A stretch of DNA of 64,000 nucleotides, taken from Liolophura sinensis (Eukaryota; Mollusca; Polyplacophora; Chitonida; Chitonidae). Below, piece after piece: positions 23,786-35,128 of the stretch. The notes beneath the pieces were generated by a model that was not told the DNA's origin, searched no databases, and saw only the letters and a list, made by a program, of their open reading frames with translations. The position numbers and the translations under genes were made by a program. The stretch covers positions 16,237,608 to 16,301,607 of the forward strand of contig NC_088299.1 in assembly GCF_032854445.1 (NCBI RefSeq), given 5' to 3'. How positions within the stretch are numbered: position 1 is the stretch's first letter; each line of letters starts with the position of its first letter.

Positions 23786-24529
23786 TATCAACGTGGCGCG
23801 TAGTCACATAACTGTAAGAATAACTGCTTATACTATCTGAAGCTACCTCCCACACAGGAAAGCCGGCTACATCTTGGCGCCATTTTAAAAGTTCAGCGGA
23901 CAGTTGATCCTCTCTATACATGATAATTACACCCTGTCTAACCTGTTCCTCACGCTTCGTTTTACAGGCTGTACATGTACTCGTCCTTATATATCTCCGA
24001 GTAAAGCTAACAATGTATGAAGCAGATGTGTAATACTATATGTGACATTTCGCACCAGCAAATTCTATACTGCCTGACGTCTTTTTTCGCATACCAGGAA
24101 TTATGCAGCTATGCTCAGTGCGATGATTTTCCGCTTCATGGGTGAAGGAAAGTGTCTGGCTATTCAACCGACATTGGCATGTTACTGACGAACTTTTCCA
24201 CGTGAAACGGAAGGCATAGTGATGGAAGACAGGATCTGGTATGGTAAGACAGGGAGTGGCCACAGTGCAAGAAACTGCATCTCATGAAGCGAAACAAACT
24301 ATAGCTTTGACTGGCAGCGGCGGACACTTTCGTAAAGCCACTTCCACTTCTGAATTTTTACCAATATTTATATTTTTTCCTGTTATATGGCAAGCGTGGA
24401 ATTTGTACAGCTTCACACATGCAATCAAAAAATACTACTCCAGTAGCAATGCTACTCCAGTAACAATGCTATTCCAATAACGCTGAAATATTATATTTTT
24501 GATATTAAACTAAGCAGAGTGGCGAAATG

Positions 24530-24800
24530 AACACGCTGGAAAACGCCACTCAAATACGCACGCCGTTAAATACCAATCAAATACGCACGCCGTTAAACAC
24601 CAATCAAATAGGCAGGCCGTCAAACACCAATCAAATAATCACGGCGCTAAACGCCAATCAAATAGGCACGCCGCTAAACACTAATCAAATTGGCACGCCG
24701 CTAAATGCCAATCAAATAATCACGTCGTTAAACATCAATCAAATAAGCACGCTGTTAAATACCAATGAAACAAGCACGTTATTAAACATCAGTCAAGTAA
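24530..24800. repeat. 27-bp minisatellite
   Basis: About ten copies of a 27-bp unit with the core caccaatcaaataggcacgc. The plus strand reads nine-residue repeats of the type NQIGTPLNT. The wording recalls the SINE A 3' end (caccaatcaaat), so the array may have grown from a SINE tail. Confidence 0.88.
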
Positions 24801-26389
24801 ATAACTATATAACAAATGTAACTTTCAGCTTTATAATCCCGCTATATGCTATACCGGTACATATTGCACATATATAAACATGACAAGGTAATGACAGACG
24901 AGCATATGTGCTCTCAAGCAGGTCACAAATGTGATTTTGGCAGAATTTGCCACATGTTTCTATTAGCACATAACAATTATCGATTCTACTCCATGATAAC
25001 TTTTATTTAAAGTGAAAGACAGCTTTTAAACAGAAAGACTAATGTTTATGTCCACTGAAAGGCTACCATTCAAAGTATCTCAAACCTGCATTAAATATTT
25101 TTGTAGATATTTTACAACAAAGTAAAAGTTAAGTGAAACTTCGTCTTCTCAAAGCTTCAACACGTCTCCATTATCGAGGGCAAGGTGACGTCACGTTTAC
25201 TCTAGCTCTCTAACGTAGAAGGTATTTCCCGTTGAATAGACGAAGCTGTAGCCAATGGCAGATTGAAGTTGGGGACTTCGGCGATGAAGGACAAAGTGAC
25301 AAATAGCTTTTCCGCAAACTGGGCAGAATGGAAGGATATTTCTTCCACTGCTTGAACTGTTCGTAGAGTAGACATATTATATCATTTGTACAGTTAACAA
25401 ATAGCCAGCTGATGCACGGTTGGGTTATTCCTGGTTCAGGTCGTAGCGTCCAGCGGTGTTGTGTTGGTGCAGGTAATTCTGATCCCTATTAAATGTTTAC
25501 AAACTGACAATAAGATTGTTGTACAACTGGATTCATCCTCAGTTTTGATACAAATGGAAATATATCTAAGCATCACTGAGACTGATCGTTGGATTTTATG
25601 CCTCAATTTTGTGCCATAGCTTCTAAGATGAGAGCGGTGCTGACCTAGTCATCACGAAAGTCAGAGAAAGACACTCGGCTTAAACACGATGTTTCAATAA
25701 TTTTACTGTATTTTATAAAAGAAAACAGAAGAAAGATCCCCTGTATGTGAGAAAGAACAAGGACAAAATTTAAATTATTCTATTCTAATAAACTCAGAGA
25801 AAAATAAATTATATCATAAGATGTGATTAATTTTAAGCCTTGTCCGATGGATATTGTCGACTTTCTCATTCCCAATATAAACTTTCGAATTTTTCGCTCA
25901 CTCTGATATTTGTTACTGAGGAGCTGCATGCTGACTAAACTCTAACATGGACTGCAAAAAATGTATATAATTTGGACAGCGTGTCTCAGAAGGCTTAAAT
26001 CTACTGGGAAGATGAATGCGATTTGAGCCGAGACTGCATGCTGTTGTCTGACATAATCTCAGTGGATAAAGGCTACGTCACAGCTTTGGCCGCGCAATCT
26101 GATAGCGACGTTTGAATGGATAACATTCTCAAGATGGCTTCCTCGATTCACACCAGCCATTTCTGCAGTATTGTCATTTTGTTCTACATGTTATTCGTTG
26201 AAATCTCATTAAAATAATAAAAAAGTATCATATTTTTTAGAAAGCTTGGCTATCCTGATTGAAACATGCTTTAGCCAGGTGCTTTTTTGTCCTTTAATAC
26301 AAGTTGGCCTATATCTTTACTCACACAAAGGTATAAAAGAAAAAGTAATACATCACTATGATTCGAATTCTTTCTCAAAGCGCTACCTG

Positions 26390-26578
26390 AGTTCAAGACC
26401 AGCTCATGCTGGCTTCCTCTCCGGCCGTAAGTGGGAAGGTCTGCCATCAACCTGCGGATGGTCGTGTGTCTCCTCCAAGTTCAGCCCATTTTTTCCCCCA
26501 CCAGAATGCTGGCCGCCGTCGTATAAGTGAAATATTCTCGAGTACGGCGCAAATTACGAATCAAATAAATAAATAAAT
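26390..26578 (+). mobile_element. SINE family A, 5'-truncated
   Basis: Starts in the B-box region (gagttcaagacc) and runs to the aataaataaat tail. Flanked by near-identical 14-bp words caaagcgctacctg (26376-26389) and caaagtgctacctg (26579-26592), one mismatch. The matching part of segment R copy 3, near 44085, has no SINE. Confidence 0.9.
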
Positions 26579-26972
26579 CAAAGTGCTACCTGTTGCCCAC
26601 AGTAACCCCTTTAGTCCAATGCACAGTGAACCATGCCTTATAGACTTTGGCAGAAATGCGAATTTTAAATTTGCCAATTTATAACAAAACTGATCACATT
26701 ATAAAGTTTATGGCTACACATGGAGACAAATTTATTCGAAAATGAAGCATCGGCAGCACACAAGAATACATACATGAAGGTTTCAGTAAAAAACAATTTT
26801 CTGGTTAATGCCAATCTTCATAAAGTAGTGCATACTTGGTGGTTATTACTAAACAACTACCTCTTCTATGCCGTGCAACTTTTATGGGTTTTTCGGCCAA
26901 GTTTTATCTGATTTAGAAACTTAAAGAAGTGTGTTGTGATTTTGAAAATAGCACTTTCTTAAAGTACCTTTC

Positions 26973-27144
26973 ATCTCCGGCCGTAAATGGGAAGGTCTTC
27001 CAGCAACCTGCGGATGGTCGTGGGTTTCCCCCGGGCGCTGTCCGCTCCCCCCCCCCCCCCCCCCCCCACCACCACCATAATACTGGCCGCCATTGTATAA
27101 GTGAAATATTCTTGAGTACGGTTTAAAACACCAATCAAATAAAT
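26973..27144 (+). mobile_element. SINE family A, 5'-truncated, with poly-C expansion
   Basis: Body and tail only. An internal run of more than 15 C follows cgctgtccgct. An exact 12-bp target duplication aaagtacctttc lies at 26961-26972 and 27145-27156. The paralogous site in segment R copy 3 (near 44285) is empty. Confidence 0.9.
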
Positions 27145-27493
27145 AAAGTACCTTTCTGGGGCTGATTCACTGCGTTACCGTACCATGTTCTTTAGACAGG
27201 CGCGAATGTGCACAGGAACGGGGTCGACCAACAAATACCCTCTCCTAGGTCGGTTTAATCCCACACCACGTGAGTCCTTGAGAAGATACAGAAATCACAT
27301 TAACTATATTTAGCCCTCTCCTTGCAAAATTAGGCCAGTTACATGTACATTATTAAAACTGAAAATCGCGGAGATTCCACTTACACATGCAAAATTGAAT
27401 TATCGCTTGTAGAATAAAGATTTCCCCAAATTTACCCTTGTTTATGGAAACAGGCTTGATATTTTACGATAAAAGAATATCCCGCAAAACAAT

Positions 27494-27668
27494 AGTGAGT
27501 GCTTGGGGTTTAACGTCGTACTCAACAATTTTTCAGTCATGTGACGACAAAGGAATCATTAGGGTGCATGTACGTGTAATGTGCCTCCTTGTTACAGGAC
27601 GGATTTCCACCGCTCTTTTATTTAGTGCTGCTTCACTGAGACGACTTACCGAAGGCAAGTAAGCCGCC
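27494..27668 (-). mobile_element. SINE family B, 3' part
   Basis: Reverse complement of the 3' half of the family B copy at 19046-19383 (gagtgcttggggtttaacgt at the left edge). The 5' side stops where a GC-rich run begins at 27668. Confidence 0.8.
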
Positions 27669-27705
27669 CAACCCCGCCCCGCCCCGCCCGCCCCGCCCCG
27701 CTTCT
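27668..27705 (-). repeat. C-rich run with G-quadruplex potential on the minus strand
   Basis: Read on the minus strand: runs of four, four, three, four and four G, each separated by one C, then TT and GGG. This is a strong quadruplex pattern and also a chain of GC boxes. It directly abuts the broken end of a SINE. 27706-28218 after it holds nothing I recognise. Confidence 0.7.
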
Positions 27706-28230
27706 TCATGCTTGCTTCATGTGGTGGTTAGAGTTCTAGCTCTAGCTGACGCCCGTCCTATAAGTGAAATATTCCTCAATACTCCAACCAAATAAAATAA
27801 ACACATCAAACATCTTCACGGTGGCCTTTTTTTTAAATAGGAGAACATTATTATCTACATATGGCACATATATCACATGGCTCATTTAACCTTCTGTTTT
27901 ACAATTAATGGAGTGGCTGGTAAAAGATAAACTGACACATGTACATAATATTTAACAGCCATAAGAAATTATTATTCCTGCGATGTTTATACCTGAAGAA
28001 TGTAGATAAGCCGTTTTGTCTTTTAAGCTTAGTTTTTGTGACAGCCTATGCACTAGAGTAGAGCTTTACCGGACGACTTGTAAAACTGCCAGATTATAAA
28101 TAATTGCTGAATAGTATGATTAAGTTTACTCTGAAATCATCGACTGTATATGTAGGCTATATAAGGGTTATATTTATGTGTGTGCATATACATGCATATT
28201 CAGGTACCACTTAATTAACAGGTAGCTTGA

Positions 28231-28274
28231 GTGAGTGAGTGAGTGCTTGGGGTTTAACGTCGTACTCAACAATT
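28231..28274 (-). mobile_element. Ultra-short SINE family B insertion (44 bp)
   Basis: Only the last 44 bp of family B (gagtgcttggggtttaacgt, then cgtactcaacaatt). An exact 12-bp target duplication caggtagcttga lies at 28219-28230 and 28275-28286. The perfect duplication points to a fairly recent insertion. Confidence 0.9.
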
Positions 28275-28286
28275 CAGGTAGCTTGA

Positions 28287-28894
28287 AGTACATACTCTAA
28301 AAAGTATATGACTGTGTTACAGTTATTTTGAGCTTATCAGGTGAGACATAGTTAGGTGCAGGTAATAAATCCCAGTGGGCATACCGGTGTTGTTATTTCA
28401 TTTTGGAAGTGTGCAGTGCAGCGTGGTTATTCTGTATGAACGGCTGTCTATCCCTATTAGTGATGAGGAGGTCTTTGGGACGTTTTCTGTTCGTGTACTC
28501 GTGTTATAACAGCCCTAGTTTTCATGAACAAAGACTCGTGACCCTATCTGCTCTAATAAAACCCTTTGTATTGACAAACTCCGCTACGCCGTCGGCAGTT
28601 GGAAAGACGAACATGCCGTGTGAAAACGTGACCTCAAAGAGAAAGTTGATAGGCAGACAGTGAGCACACAGTGTTTGTGCTGTGTACAAAACTGCGGGTG
28701 TGTATAATGCTCTCTGATATACAGCTAAAGTCGGGAATAAACTGTGAGCGACCCTGCTTGACCCCATGGTGAATTACATCACCGTCACTTGTGTAGATAT
28801 ACCATGCTACTACCCGATGAAGTAGTCCATGTTGTCTGGACAAGACTCACTTAACTCGGCTTACCGTGATAACTACCAATAGCCCCTCTTCAGC
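28287..28894 (+). other. Upstream region of the second SLC10 gene
   Basis: Between the short SINE and the SLC10 start codon. It presumably includes promoter and 5' UTR. Open frames of 60-90 codons on both strands overlap one another and show no family resemblance. No promoter motif can be assigned with confidence. Confidence 0.4.
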
Positions 28895-31800
28895 ATGCGG
28901 CCTGGACAAGTATGTCTGCACCTAGCCGTGTTCCTACAGCTAACCCTGATATCCAATACAGCGGCCAACATGACGTTCTGGCTCTCTCCGGGCTCCGGCG
29001 TCCAGTTAACGGGGGAGGAAACCCTGTCCGTCCGGGCGATGGGGATTACACCCAAGTCCGGCTTCACACACATCACTCTGAAGACGGAAGACCCGGGGGT
29101 AGCTGTCATCCCGGGGAACTCCACCACCCTGATCCCCATGAGCTGTTCTTTATGGAACTCCTCTTCTGAAGACAGCCATTGCTTCAACTTTTCCTTTGAG
29201 ATCCAGGGTGTTTTCCTGGGCCGAACGCACGTCTTGTTTTACGCTGGTCAGTTAGTGAATGACGCTCATGTATTGCCAGTAGAGTACAACGTGGCCGTTC
29301 TCAGACCACCAAGCCTACTCGCCAACATCTTTACTTACACCATCATCGCTATAGTTGCCATTAACACCATTGGCTTTGGTTGTTCGATTGACTTAGAGGA
29401 AATGAGGCGCATCTTGAAGAAACCCATCCCACCAGCTATTGGACTAGGCTGCCAGTTTGTACTCAATCCACTGGTATGTATACGTAAGCTCAGTTTTAAA
29501 AATATATTTCTGATTCAAAATTGTCGTTGTGATATTTTATTCTTTCTTTCAACAATTTCAGTCATGAAATCTGTCTAGCATCTGTGCAGTGTTGTTGTGC
29601 TACTGATTGCGTATTATTATTTTTAAAGCTTTGAACATCTTTGAAAATCAACTTGAAAGGTTTATAAAATGTACTCTATAAGTAGGCTTTTTACATTTAC
29701 GTCTTCTTACAGAGCTCTATACTTACTCAACAGCTCGAGGCTTATTCTTTCAGTGGTTCATAATATTTTACACTGATTTACAATAATTCAGGGAACTTTC
29801 TAATGAAACTTATCATTATGAACAAAGAATTTGAAGTATATGCAAGAAAAAGTTAACACAGAAGTAAAAACATTTAACACAAAATTGATAAATTCAACTA
29901 AAAACTTCGAAAACCAGCGAAAAGCGTTTTCTCTGGGGTGGAAAGGTTTTCTCCGCAGAGTAAACTTTTTATCCGCGGTGTAAATTTTTTCTCCGCAGTG
30001 TAAACCTTTTCCACTGCGGTGAAAACGTTTACATCGCGGATAAAAAGTTTACACCGTGGATGAAACGTTTTTCACTTTTTTTCGAAGTTTTATTTCTGGA
30101 TTTATCAATTTTGTTCAAAATGTTTTGTGTTTGTGTTAATTTCCTTTTCCATATACTTTAAATTTTTTGTTTCTAATAATATGATTTCATTAGAAAAAAC
30201 TAGAACCACGGTAAATTATTAGAAAAGGTTAAAAATTTCGAATGGCACTAACAGGCCACCGTATAATCTAGCTTTATGATGTCAAGCAATGTCAGGATCA
30301 TGTACGCCACGTTCGGCCAAAGTGAGTCATTTATAGTCGCAAAGAACAGTGCGATTTTGTTAGTCTGTTGTTATCAAACGATTTGATTTATCACTTCTTT
30401 GAAGGCGGGCAGGTTTACATGTGAGGGAAGGCGGCCAGAGGCATGTCTGCTGCCCAACCAGATCGAGGTGAACTCTGTAACACATTGTCTCATTGGTCAA
30501 GGGCGAGCTGGCTTACCATTGGACAGCGCAGGCACCCACGGGTCTTTACCTTAAATTAAAGTTAAATCAAATCCTATATTAATCGAGTATATACTTTAGT
30601 GGATTTTCCACCGAAACATTTTAAGCAATTTTCAATACTTTTAAAGTCCTTGATTTTCTCATCAGTGGGGTGGCTGTGAGTTCAGCTCATGATATACCAT
30701 CAATTCATTTTATCTTTAGAGGTTCTGGGTACCCGAATTCATTCTACCTTTAGAGGTCTGTGTACCCGAATTCATTCTACCTTTAGAGGTCTGTGTACCC
30801 GAATTCATTTTACCTTTGGCGGTTCTGGATATCCGAATTCATTTTACCTTTAGAGGTTTTGGGTACCCGAATTCATTCCACCTTTAGAGGTCTGTGTACC
30901 CGAATTCATTTTACCTTTAGAGGTTCTGGGTACCCGAATTCATTCCACCTTTAGAGGTCTGTGTACCCGAATTCATTTTACCTTTGGCGGTTCTGGATAG
31001 CCGAATTCATTCTACCTTTAGAGGTTCTGGATATCCGAATTCATTTTACCTTTAGAGGTTCTGGGTACCCGAATTCATTCTACCTTTAGAGGTCTGTGTA
31101 CCCGAATTCATTTTACCTTTAGAGGTTCCGGGTACTCGAATTCATTTTACCTTCACAGGTTCTGGAAGGTGGGGGTGACTGAGATGGGAAGGGAAGAAGA
31201 AAAAGGTGGAGGGACGGTGAGAGGTGGGGAGGGATGTAGAAAGAAAGAGAGTGTGCATTTAGGAGGGAGGCAAAGTAAACAAAATAGAGGGCGTATAGTT
31301 ATTCAAGAGAAAAGGAAACAATGTCACAAAAGTGGGTAAAAAATCAGATTTAGTTAGTCGGAAACGTTTTTTAATTTGGGCTGTAAAAAGGTAGTAAAAT
31401 GTTTTGTATAAAGGTGGTAATACGTCGTCGTAATATATACTTCTTCACATCTAACACGGCAGTCACCTTACTGCATTCACGGTTGGTGAGTTAAGAAGCC
31501 ATGACACCTATCGGTCTACAGCAACCTGCAGATGGTCGTGAGTTTCCCTCGGACAATACCCGCTTTTCTCCCACCACAATGCTGGCCGCCGTCGTATAAG
31601 TGAAATATTCTTGAGTACGGCGCAAAACACCAATCAAATAAATAAATAAATACAATTATGACACTTATCAGTACCTTAGTACAAGGCTAAGAATAATCGA
31701 CACACGTGCCTGATAACGCTGACTCATATATCTGGGATACAATAGCCTGGTTATAGCTAGGACTATGCCAGTGATGACTACTTAAGCTTTGATATACGAT

Positions 31801-34800
31801 AACAGGTCGAGTTTTGTCGTTCAGCTCGCCAGATAGACCTATACACAGACAACAGACATTTGCTATTTTTGCTGTGGCCATGCCGCTCACTGGTTAACAA
31901 GCAAATTCGGGTTAGCGGAAACAGCTGCGTCATCCGCTTACATTTATTTATGTATTTGATTGGTGTTTTACGCCGTACTCAAGAATATTTCACTAATACG
32001 ACGGCCTCCAGCATTATGGTGGATGGAAACCGGGCAGCGCCCGGGGGAAACCCACGACCATCCGCAGGTTGCTGCAGACCTTCCTACGTAGGTCATCCGG
32101 TTATAGAAATAACTTCAACCTGATTGGTTAAAACTGATTCATTTGTGGATGGTCACAATGTGCGCGATTTTGCTTACTTTGATAAATGCGATATCTCGGT
32201 TGTGCAACACCACAAAAAAGTTATGCTTTTCATTCTGCCCGTGGGAAATTTTCTTGATGTACACATACACTTGGTGTGTTGTTGTCCTTTCTTTTAACCC
32301 TAGCTAAACATCAGCACAAATGTCGACAAATCCACTATTGTCTGCAGGTTGTGTATCTCATTCAAGACTGGTCATTATAAATGTTATCCTTAAGACGCTT
32401 TCGCACGGGGCAATTATCAAATAGATCCCTCAAATTCGAATCAAATGAAACTCGAACATGTACTATTCTATTCGGCTGTAGAATTCGGCAGAGAGGATCG
32501 TCTGAATGAATACATTCATTCTAATTGCCCAATTCAACCAGTCGATGCGATGTGAACTCGGCACTAACCATTCTTGCTTTGTGATATTTTACTTTCATTG
32601 GTGTCTTTCATTTTTGTTAAGCGTTTATTTTTAGCATTTTATAATATACACTTCAAATATAACAGGAACAAACAGCAAAGAGTGAATAAAAGTTAGCCGT
32701 ATCCATTGATCGTGATCCAATTTCCGGAGACAAGTTTTTGTTGTTTTAGATGATGTTATAGTTTCTCATTTGCTGTATTTTCCTTTGATAGTATGGCATT
32801 TTTACGCACATGAATTTTTATCCTAGCAGTCTAACCAGCTTTGGATGGATCTGACCCTGAAGGTCGTGGGTTCGAATCACATTCACGTTGTTTCGGAGGC
32901 GATGCTGTATCTGGAGGGTTGTCAGGCAGCTGACCAGTGGCCTTGGTTTACATGGAACTCTGTCCCCCCCCCCCCCCGCCACCCACCTTCATCTCTCTCC
33001 CCTCTCTCACACACAATATATATATTTCATTTAATTACTTATTACATATAACCTTTCTGTATACAGTGTATACATGATAACATCATTTAATTTTTGCTTT
33101 GTGACTTTCAGATAGCCTACGGCCTGGGCCAGGCTGTGGGGTTGAACATGTCCCTTGCCCTGGGGCTCTTCTCTGTGGGGTCCTGCCCCGGGGGTGGGGC
33201 TAGCAACATGTGGACGTACCTGTTGGACGGAGACCTCAATCTGAGTATACTAATGACTTTCATGAGCACAATTGCCGCTTTCGGTAAGTGCCGCGATCGT
33301 TGAGTGATACGCTACAGTCAGCTAAACATTATTCCTCTGGTGTTTTGTATGTAGTTCAACAGTGTATCACAAGTTAATATATGTACATACTTAACATTTA
33401 ATTCCAGTCTCTTCCTGAAGCATAACAAGCAGAACTTTACATAGTCCAGGACAGGTTTAAAACCAGGCGTAAAGTGTATTACACTCTCAAAGTAGAGAAC
33501 TCAAGTTATCTTGGTGTTAAGTGTTAAGTGTATGATACTGTGAAATCATGAATTTCATACTGTGTCTTACATGATCATCCTGTGCCTTACATGGTCACAC
33601 TGTGTCTAACATAACAATACTGTGCCTTACATGGTCACACTGTGCCTTACATGGTCATGCTGTGCCTTACATGATCATGCTGTGCCTTACATGATCACAC
33701 TGTGTCTAACATGACCATACTGTGCCTTACATGGTCACACTGTGCCTTACATGGTCACACTGTGTCTAACATAACAATACTGTGCCTTACATGGTCACAC
33801 TGTGCCTTACATGGTCATGCTGTGCCTTACATGATCATGCTGTGCCTTACATGATCATACTGTCCCTTACATGGTCATACTAAGTCTTACATGATCATAC
33901 TGTGCCTTACATGATCATACTAAGTCTTACATGATCATACTGTCCCTTACATGGTCATACTAAGTCTTACATGATCATACTGTGCCTTACATGATCATAC
34001 TCTGCCGTACATGATCATATTGTGCCTTACAGGATCATGCTGTGCCTTATATGATCATCCTATGCCTTACATGATCATAATGTGCCTTACAAGATCATGC
34101 TGTGCATTACATTATCATACTATGTACATGGCCACACTGCGCCTTACATGATCATCCTGTGCCTTACATGGTCACACTGTGTCTAACATGACCATACTGT
34201 GCCTTACATGGTCACACTGTGCCTTACATGGTCATACTGTGCCTTACATGATCATGCTGTGCCTTACATGATCATGCTGTGCCTTACATGAACATACTGT
34301 GCTTTACATGATCACATCCCTAAACCTGTCTGGTAACGAGCTCAGTGCATGACACGTTAAGCGTCAATAAAATTAACCCTTTGTCTGTCTTTCTTCTCCC
34401 AGCCATGCTACCGTTATGGATGTACACATTAGGCCAGACCCTGATTCCTGAAAACGTGGAGATACCCTTCTCTAACATCTTCTACTCGCTTATATCTCTG
34501 GTCGTCCCCTGTGTCATTGGCATTCTCATCAAAAGGTACTTCCCGAAAGCTGCCAATATTATCCGTAAGTTAATCAAACCGATAGCCTTTGTGATTATCT
34601 TACTGATCCTGTCTGTGGGCATCTACTCCAACTTGTACATGTTCACGCTGATGAAGAACTGGAGGGTTCTAGTTTGTGGCCTGGCAACGCCATACTCGGC
34701 GTACGTCACCAGCGCCATGGTGGCCTGGATCGGTCGACAGCCGCCAGCACGTATACTCACTATCTCCATAGAAACGGCCATTCAGAATACCGCCATTGCC

Positions 34801-35103
34801 ATGGTGCTCATCCTGACAACCTTTCCTGAACCGGAAGCTAGCATCGCCGCTGTGATGCCAGTAACTACGGTTATGTTCACACCATTCCCACTGATAATCT
34901 TCCTGATAATCAAGACGATCCGGGCACGCTGCTGTTTGCCTGATACCTCAAAAGACAGCCAGCTGACCACTGACGAAAAAGACTCTCCAAAACCACATGG
35001 TAAGGCCAGCATCAAGAAAGGTGTCACCAACATCAGTTTCAAAAAAATCGAGGACATCGAGGAGTATCCAAAGAACCAAAGCACTTTGTCGTCTGTAGTT
35101 TGA
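28895..35103 (+). CDS. SLC10-family sodium/bile-acid cotransporter-like protein, complete
   Basis: Multi-pass membrane carrier of the SLC10 family. Exons 28895-29473, 33112-33283 and 34403-35103 give 483 codons plus stop; phases 0 and 1 agree. Residues 1-23 form a signal peptide (LHLAVFLQLTLIS). Residues 24-138 form an extracellular domain with glycosylation sites NMT, NST, NSS and NFS. A long N-terminal domain is typical of SLC10A3/A5-like members rather than A1/A2. The first helix is about 141-163. Exon 2 carries GSCPGGGASNMWTYLLDGD, the family signature. Exon 3 holds the remaining helices and SIETAIQN, with Glu374 and Gln378 at sodium-ligand positions. The acidic/basic cytosolic tail ends at 35103, and AATAAA lies at 35123. 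ATG 28895 is chosen because it opens the signal peptide. Substrate unknown. A tandem paralogue of the gene ending at 1310. Confidence 0.92.
29799..30194. mobile_element. Long palindromic MITE-like element in SLC10 intron 1
   Basis: About 396 bp folding on itself around 29996. The left end tctaatgaaac pairs with gatttcattaga at right, and gataaattcaac pairs with ggatttatcaatt. The centre holds inverted copies of words such as ccgcagtgtaaacc and gcggtgaaaacg. No open frame. Likely a non-autonomous hairpin DNA element. Confidence 0.82.
30700..31155. repeat. 33/34-bp minisatellite in SLC10 intron 1
   Basis: About 13 copies with the core gggtacccgaattcatttta and a variable ggttctg or ggtctgtg part. 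Followed at 31165-31330 by purine-rich sequence (ggaaggga type). Confidence 0.92.
31516..31657 (+). mobile_element. SINE family A, 5'-truncated, SLC10 intron 1
   Basis: Body and tail from cagcaacctgcagatggtc to the aataaat tail. Flanks atgacacctatcggt (31501-31515) and atgacacttatcagt (31658-31672) agree at 13 of 15 positions, a slightly aged target duplication. Confidence 0.85.
31941..32091 (-). mobile_element. SINE family A, 5'-truncated, SLC10 intron 1
   Basis: Reverse-oriented tail and body. Flanks gtcatccgctta (31929-31940) and gtcatccggtta (32092-32103) agree at 11 of 12 positions. 32104-32832 after it is plain intron. Confidence 0.88.
32833..33010 (+). mobile_element. tRNA-like SINE remnant, SLC10 intron 1
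   Basis: Shows a clear B-box word (gtgggttcgaatcac) followed by about 100 bp ending in ccttggtttacatggaactc and a poly-C run. The body resembles the third SINE family at 18330 more than family A. No complete tail. Confidence 0.5.
33560..34320. repeat. 20-bp minisatellite in SLC10 intron 2
   Basis: About 38 copies of a 20-bp unit, actgtgccttacatgatcat, with variants gtcacac and gtctaac. It fills most of the 33284-34402 intron. Confidence 0.93.
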
Positions 35104-35122
35104 ACTGTGTAACCATGAGAAA

Positions 35123-35128
35123 AATAAA
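35123..35128 (+). promoter_or_regulatory. Polyadenylation signal AATAAA of the second SLC10 gene
   Basis: A canonical hexamer 20 bp after the stop codon at 35101-35103. If used, the 3' UTR is very short. Confidence 0.5.

Larger units (their letters stand above)
24230..27190 (+). repeat. Long dispersed segment R, copy 1
   Basis: Parts of this non-coding stretch match 37396-38065 and 43325-44345. Examples are aggtgacgtcacgtttactc with agggtgacgtcacgtttac, gccgcgcaatctgatag with the same word, and ataacaaatgtaactttcag with the same word. Copy 1 has gained a 27-bp array and two SINEs. No coding capacity is evident. It may be an old unclassified transposon or a local duplication. Confidence 0.75.

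Noticed and set aside
28403-28663. 86-codon open frame upstream of SLC10
   Set aside because: No resemblance to any family, overlapped by minus-strand frames, and does not splice to the SLC10 start. Probably 5' flank.
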